NCBI GenBank assembly: GCA_964355975.1 | Contig: CAYHFW010000043.1 | Coordinates: 1-16,403 of the forward strand | DNA: 16,403 bases | DNA from: F1-60-MAGs104 sp964355975 | GTDB taxonomy: Bacteria > Planctomycetota > Phycisphaerae > Phycisphaerales > SM1A02 | Direction: 5' to 3' | In this document: in pieces, positions 13,895 through 16,403 of the stretch | Numbering within the stretch: the first letter of the stretch is position 1 | How the letters are laid out: each line of letters begins with the position of its first letter | Made by a program: the position numbers and the translations under genes | The notes under the pieces: model-generated | Databases searched by the model: none | What the model saw: the letters and a program-made list of their open reading frames with translations, nothing else | Told to the model about the DNA's origin: nothing

Positions 13895-14356
13895 TCAGCG
13901 CTCAGGACCAAAGAACCCACTTCCAAGGTGCGCCGTCAGCCTCGAAGCGTCCGCAGGATTGTCAAACGACTGAAAGGTCACTGCCATGCGCTTGGGTCCC
14001 TGATCACCATCTTCGTCGAAGACTCGGACGACTCGCCCCTTGGTGCGAATCGAACGTAGAAGTCCAGGAAGATGCAATTCGACGTCGACTTTTGTCCCCT
14101 CTTCAAGGGGCTCATCCAACTCAAAGCGCAGCCCGTTCAGCGAGACGTCGTAGGCGTGGCCTTCGAACGCTGAGTGTTCGGCGCTGTCGCTCGGCTTGAC
14201 TTCGACACCGTCTGGAACGATCACGACCCGCGAATACCCCACAACGGGGGCGAAGCGATCTGCCGCCCGGCGATTTGCTGAATCTGATTCTGTTCTAGGC
14301 ACGTTCACAGTGTTATCGTCCAATGGTCGAGGATCCTTGAATCTGACGCGATTCAA
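13895..14356 (-). CDS. PilZ-domain protein
   Basis: A small soluble protein of up to 153 residues with one PilZ domain, which typically binds cyclic di-GMP. The binding signature has both parts: NRRAADRF (RxxxR, Arg30 and Arg34) and YDVSLNGLRFEL (D70-x-S72-x-x-G75). The beta-barrel continues through EEGTKVDVELHLPG and TKGRVVRVFDEDG to KRMAVTFQSF. There are no extra domains, so it probably acts by contacting a partner; which process it controls cannot be read here. The start is unsure: TTG at 14356 is the longest, GTG at 14308 or 14302 would remove 16 or 18 residues outside the domain. It sits 30 bp upstream of rnc on the same strand and diverges from ilvC. Confidence 0.85.
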   Translation of the reverse strand: MNRVRFKDPRPLDDNTVNVPRTESDSANRRAADRFAPVVGYSRVVIVPDGVEVKPSDSAEHSAFEGHAYDVSLNGLRFELDEPLEEGTKVDVELHLPGLLRSIRTKGRVVRVFDEDGDQGPKRMAVTFQSFDNPADASRLTAHLGSGFFGPER

Positions 14357-14392
14357 CGATCACACAACCTGAATATGGCACGGATTTACGAT

Positions 14393-14422
14393 TCGGCAAC
14401 TCCGCGAGTTCTCTGTTACGAT
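14393..14422 (+). promoter_or_regulatory. Candidate ilvC promoter
   Basis: TCGGCA (14393-14398) and TACGAT (14417-14422) are 18 bp apart, each about 4 of 6 to consensus. A T-run follows and the predicted transcription start falls at about 14429, on an in-frame GTG of ilvC. If real, the upstream ATG at 14375 cannot be the start. Confidence 0.3.
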
Positions 14423-14428
14423 TTTTTT

Positions 14429-15433
14429 GTGTCAGAAACTGAGATTGTCTCGAATTCAGAGGTGGCGCGTGGTGCCGAACTGCTTGCGAACTCTCGAGTT
14501 GCCGTGATCGGCTACGGAAATCAAGGAAGATCGCACGCTCTCAATCTGCGTGAGAGTGGGGTTGCCGTTGAGGTTGGAGGTCGGGAGGGCTCGGCGGGCA
14601 TCGCCAGCGCGCAGCGCGAAGGATTTGCGGCTAGGGCGTCCGAAGCCGTCGTGAAAAACGCCGATCTGGTCATCGTCGCCCTTCCGGATGAGGTGCACGG
14701 TGCGCTCTGTCCTCCCTTGCTTGCGGCGATGAAACCCGAGGGAGTGATTGGGTTTCTGCACGGTTTTTCAGTGCACTTTGGGCAAGTTGCGATCGCGAAA
14801 GACCGCGGCGCGGTGCTCGTCGCGCCCAAGGGTCCGGGCACCGCCCTTCGCGAACGATTCATGCAAGGAATGGGAATTCCAGCGCTTCTTGCAGTGCATC
14901 AAGGTGGAAACGACCCGGTACGCACTGCCGCGCTTGCCGTCGGATGGGCGCACGGAATTGGCAGCGCGCGCGCAGGGATCATTCGCACAACTTTTCGCGA
15001 TGAAGCAGAGACCGATCTCTTCGGCGAGCAAACCGTGCTTTGCGGAGGGCTCATCGAACTCATCAAGGCGGCCTACGAAATCTTGGTTGAAGCTGGCTAT
15101 CCCCCGCTCTTGGCCTACACCGAGTGCTGCCATGAAGTGAAGCAAATCGCTGACCTTATCTGCGATCGTGGCATGGCTGGGATGGGCAGTGCGATCTCGA
15201 ACACTGCGCGCTTCGGCGCTGCGGACGCAGGTGAACGCATCATCGATCCCTCAGTGCGTGCGCGCATGCGTGAGGTGCTTGGCGATATTCAAAGTGGCGC
15301 ATTCGCTGCGCGGATGGTGGCCGACACCGCAGCGGGTTCGCCCAAGTTGCACGCCGCGCGGGCAGAGACCGCGGAGCATCCAATGGAAGAGTCTGGGCGT
15401 TCTGTGCGTGCGCTTCTGCCGTGGCTCAAGTAG
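14429..15433 (+). CDS. ilvC: Ketol-acid reductoisomerase
   Basis: Second common step of branched-chain amino-acid synthesis: Mg-dependent alkyl migration and NADPH reduction of acetolactate. Class I length (334 residues from this start). Features are RVAVIGYGNQG for the nucleotide, GGREGS for its phosphate, FLHGFSVHFG, APKGPGT, metal ligands in ETDLFGEQ, YTECCHE, SNTARFG and the closing LHAARAETAEHP then RALLPWLK. I prefer GTG 14429: the 54 bp from ATG 14375 encode residues unlike the family (ARIYDSATPRVLCYDFF), use T-rich codons and contain a promoter-like element. ATG 14375 remains possible (352 residues). Other ilv genes are absent. uppP starts 14 bp after the stop. Confidence 0.93.
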   Translation: MSETEIVSNSEVARGAELLANSRVAVIGYGNQGRSHALNLRESGVAVEVGGREGSAGIASAQREGFAARASEAVVKNADLVIVALPDEVHGALCPPLLAAMKPEGVIGFLHGFSVHFGQVAIAKDRGAVLVAPKGPGTALRERFMQGMGIPALLAVHQGGNDPVRTAALAVGWAHGIGSARAGIIRTTFRDEAETDLFGEQTVLCGGLIELIKAAYEILVEAGYPPLLAYTECCHEVKQIADLICDRGMAGMGSAISNTARFGAADAGERIIDPSVRARMREVLGDIQSGAFAARMVADTAAGSPKLHAARAETAEHPMEESGRSVRALLPWLK

Positions 15434-15447
15434 AACTGCCTGCGACG

Positions 15448-16329
15448 ATGACTCCATTTGACGCGATTATTCTTGGCATTGTTGAGGGGGTCACCGAATA
15501 CCTCCCTGTGAGTTCGACCGGGCATCTCATTCTGGTCTCGCGGTGGCTCGGACTTGCCGCAACAGAAGATGCGCGAAAGGCGATCGACACATTCAACATC
15601 GTCGTGCAGGGAGCCGCCGTGCTTGCAGTTGCGGGGCTCTACCGGCGCGATGTTTTTGCGATGATTCGCGCGATTCTTGCCTCGGTTGGAATCGTGCGAC
15701 GCGTCGCGACCCATCGAAGGCACCTGCGGCTTGCACGAAATCTGCTGCTCTCGTTTCTCCCCGCGGCATGCATCGGATTGCTCCTCGATGATTGGTTCGA
15801 AGCGCACTTCTTCGCCCCCATTCCTGTACTTGCCGCACTGAGCCTCGGTGGAGCCGCAATGATTGCACTTGCTCCTTGGGTTCGAAAGCGTGCAGAAGAT
15901 TCGAGTGGTTCTGGACGCGATGGCGCAACGCTGACTGCTCCACTTGCGGTGGGAATTGGATTGATGCAGTGCGTTGCACTCTTTCCAGGCACGAGCCGAT
16001 CGATGATGACGATCTTCGGAGGGCTCGCAACTGGGATGGGCCCGCGCGATGCGGCGAAGTACTCGTTTCTCTTGGCGCTCCCGACTCTCGGCAGTGCGTG
16101 TTTGTACAAGTCGTACGGACTCTGGAAGACAGGCGGCATCGTTGAACAACTTGGCGGATGGATGCCTCTGTCGCTGGGGATGCTCGCCGCCTTCGTGAGT
16201 GCCGCGCTCAGCGTGCAGTGGCTCATCGGATATCTCGGCCGTGGAGGCATCGCAATATTCGGTTGGTGGAGAGTCGCACTTGCAGCGATTCTCGGACTTG
16301 GAATCTGGCAAGGCTGGATGAGTCTGTAG
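15448..16329 (+). CDS. uppP: Undecaprenyl-diphosphatase UppP (BacA family)
   Basis: Integral membrane phosphatase, 293 residues, that dephosphorylates undecaprenyl diphosphate to regenerate the lipid carrier for peptidoglycan and other polymers; its overproduction gives bacitracin resistance in other bacteria. Both signature motifs are present: EGVTEYLPVSSTGHL (13-27, with Glu13, Glu17 and His26) and PGTSRSMMTI (180-189, with Arg184). Around seven to eight hydrophobic segments surround them. The ATG at 15448 (MTPFDAIILGIVEG) matches the family N-terminus; GTG 15421 upstream would overlap the ilvC end. A short spacing from ilvC suggests a shared transcript. Slightly longer than the usual 265-275 residues because of the segment near 80-100 and 145-160. 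Confidence 0.95.
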   Translation: MTPFDAIILGIVEGVTEYLPVSSTGHLILVSRWLGLAATEDARKAIDTFNIVVQGAAVLAVAGLYRRDVFAMIRAILASVGIVRRVATHRRHLRLARNLLLSFLPAACIGLLLDDWFEAHFFAPIPVLAALSLGGAAMIALAPWVRKRAEDSSGSGRDGATLTAPLAVGIGLMQCVALFPGTSRSMMTIFGGLATGMGPRDAAKYSFLLALPTLGSACLYKSYGLWKTGGIVEQLGGWMPLSLGMLAAFVSAALSVQWLIGYLGRGGIAIFGWWRVALAAILGLGIWQGWMSL

Positions 16330-16403
16330 CCGCAGCAGCGCGCGCGACTTCCCGAGTCGAGCCAACAACGGTGACCTCCGCAGGTCAACGACCCTGGACT
16401 CAA
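16330..16403 (+). other. Region after uppP, cut by the window edge
   Basis: Contains two small hairpins: CGACT/AGTCG (16345-16349 and 16355-16359) and TGACCT/AGGTCA (16372-16377 and 16382-16387). Neither is followed by a T-run, so I do not call a terminator. No gene start is visible. Confidence 0.3.

Noticed and set aside
15639..16403. Long open frame on the minus strand opposite uppP, running off the right edge
   Set aside because: It mirrors uppP codons and shows no family motifs, although the right edge prevents full exclusion.

Overview
The window carries mostly single-copy housekeeping genes from a GC-rich bacterium. Planctomycetota, perhaps Phycisphaerae, is my best guess. The L34 protein begins MHYPHK rather than the usual MKRTFQPS-type start, rpmH is not followed by rnpA, and several genes seem to lack a Shine-Dalgarno sequence. 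No rRNA or definitive marker is present, so this assignment is an inference.

Left end (1-358): a decayed C-terminal scrap of an IS5-type transposase and a cluster of short degenerate repeats. Next, on the minus strand, come a NifS/IscS-type cysteine desulfurase (359-1552) and a tRNA-Leu(CAG) (1589-1672) directly upstream of it. The same strand then holds recA (1839-3143), followed downstream by a strong nested inverted repeat that looks like its terminator, and a UDP-glucuronate decarboxylase (3391-4365). RecA has about 90 extra residues at its N-terminus. Its likely promoter is overlapped by a sequence close to the CGAAC-N4-GTTCG type of SOS box.

From 4401 the plus strand carries anmK (peptidoglycan recycling) and then a complete phosphate-starvation locus: phoB, phoR, pstS, pstC, pstA, pstB, phoU (5613-12388). 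PhoR/PhoB sense and transmit low phosphate. PstS binds phosphate, PstCA forms the channel, PstB drives it with ATP, and PhoU links transporter state to PhoR. Tandem 11-bp repeats before phoB and pstS are candidate PhoB boxes. A 13-bp perfect hairpin between pstS and pstC could make PstS more abundant than the rest of the transporter. Start/stop overlaps couple pstC-pstA and pstA-pstB.

After phoU come rpmH (44 codons) and a shikimate kinase whose GTG overlaps the rpmH stop. RNase III and a PilZ protein lie on the minus strand; the 3' end of rnc overlaps the shikimate kinase gene by 88 bp. The window ends with ilvC and uppP on the plus strand.

I found no defence system, CRISPR array or biosynthetic cluster. 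The points most worth checking are active-site oddities in RNase III (a conserved metal-ligand Asp is Ala) and AnmK (DTGPGN-type motif reads DLCLCN), the RecA extension, the regulatory repeats, and a recurring pattern of -10-like hexamers placed so close to start codons that leaderless or near-leaderless transcripts are suggested.
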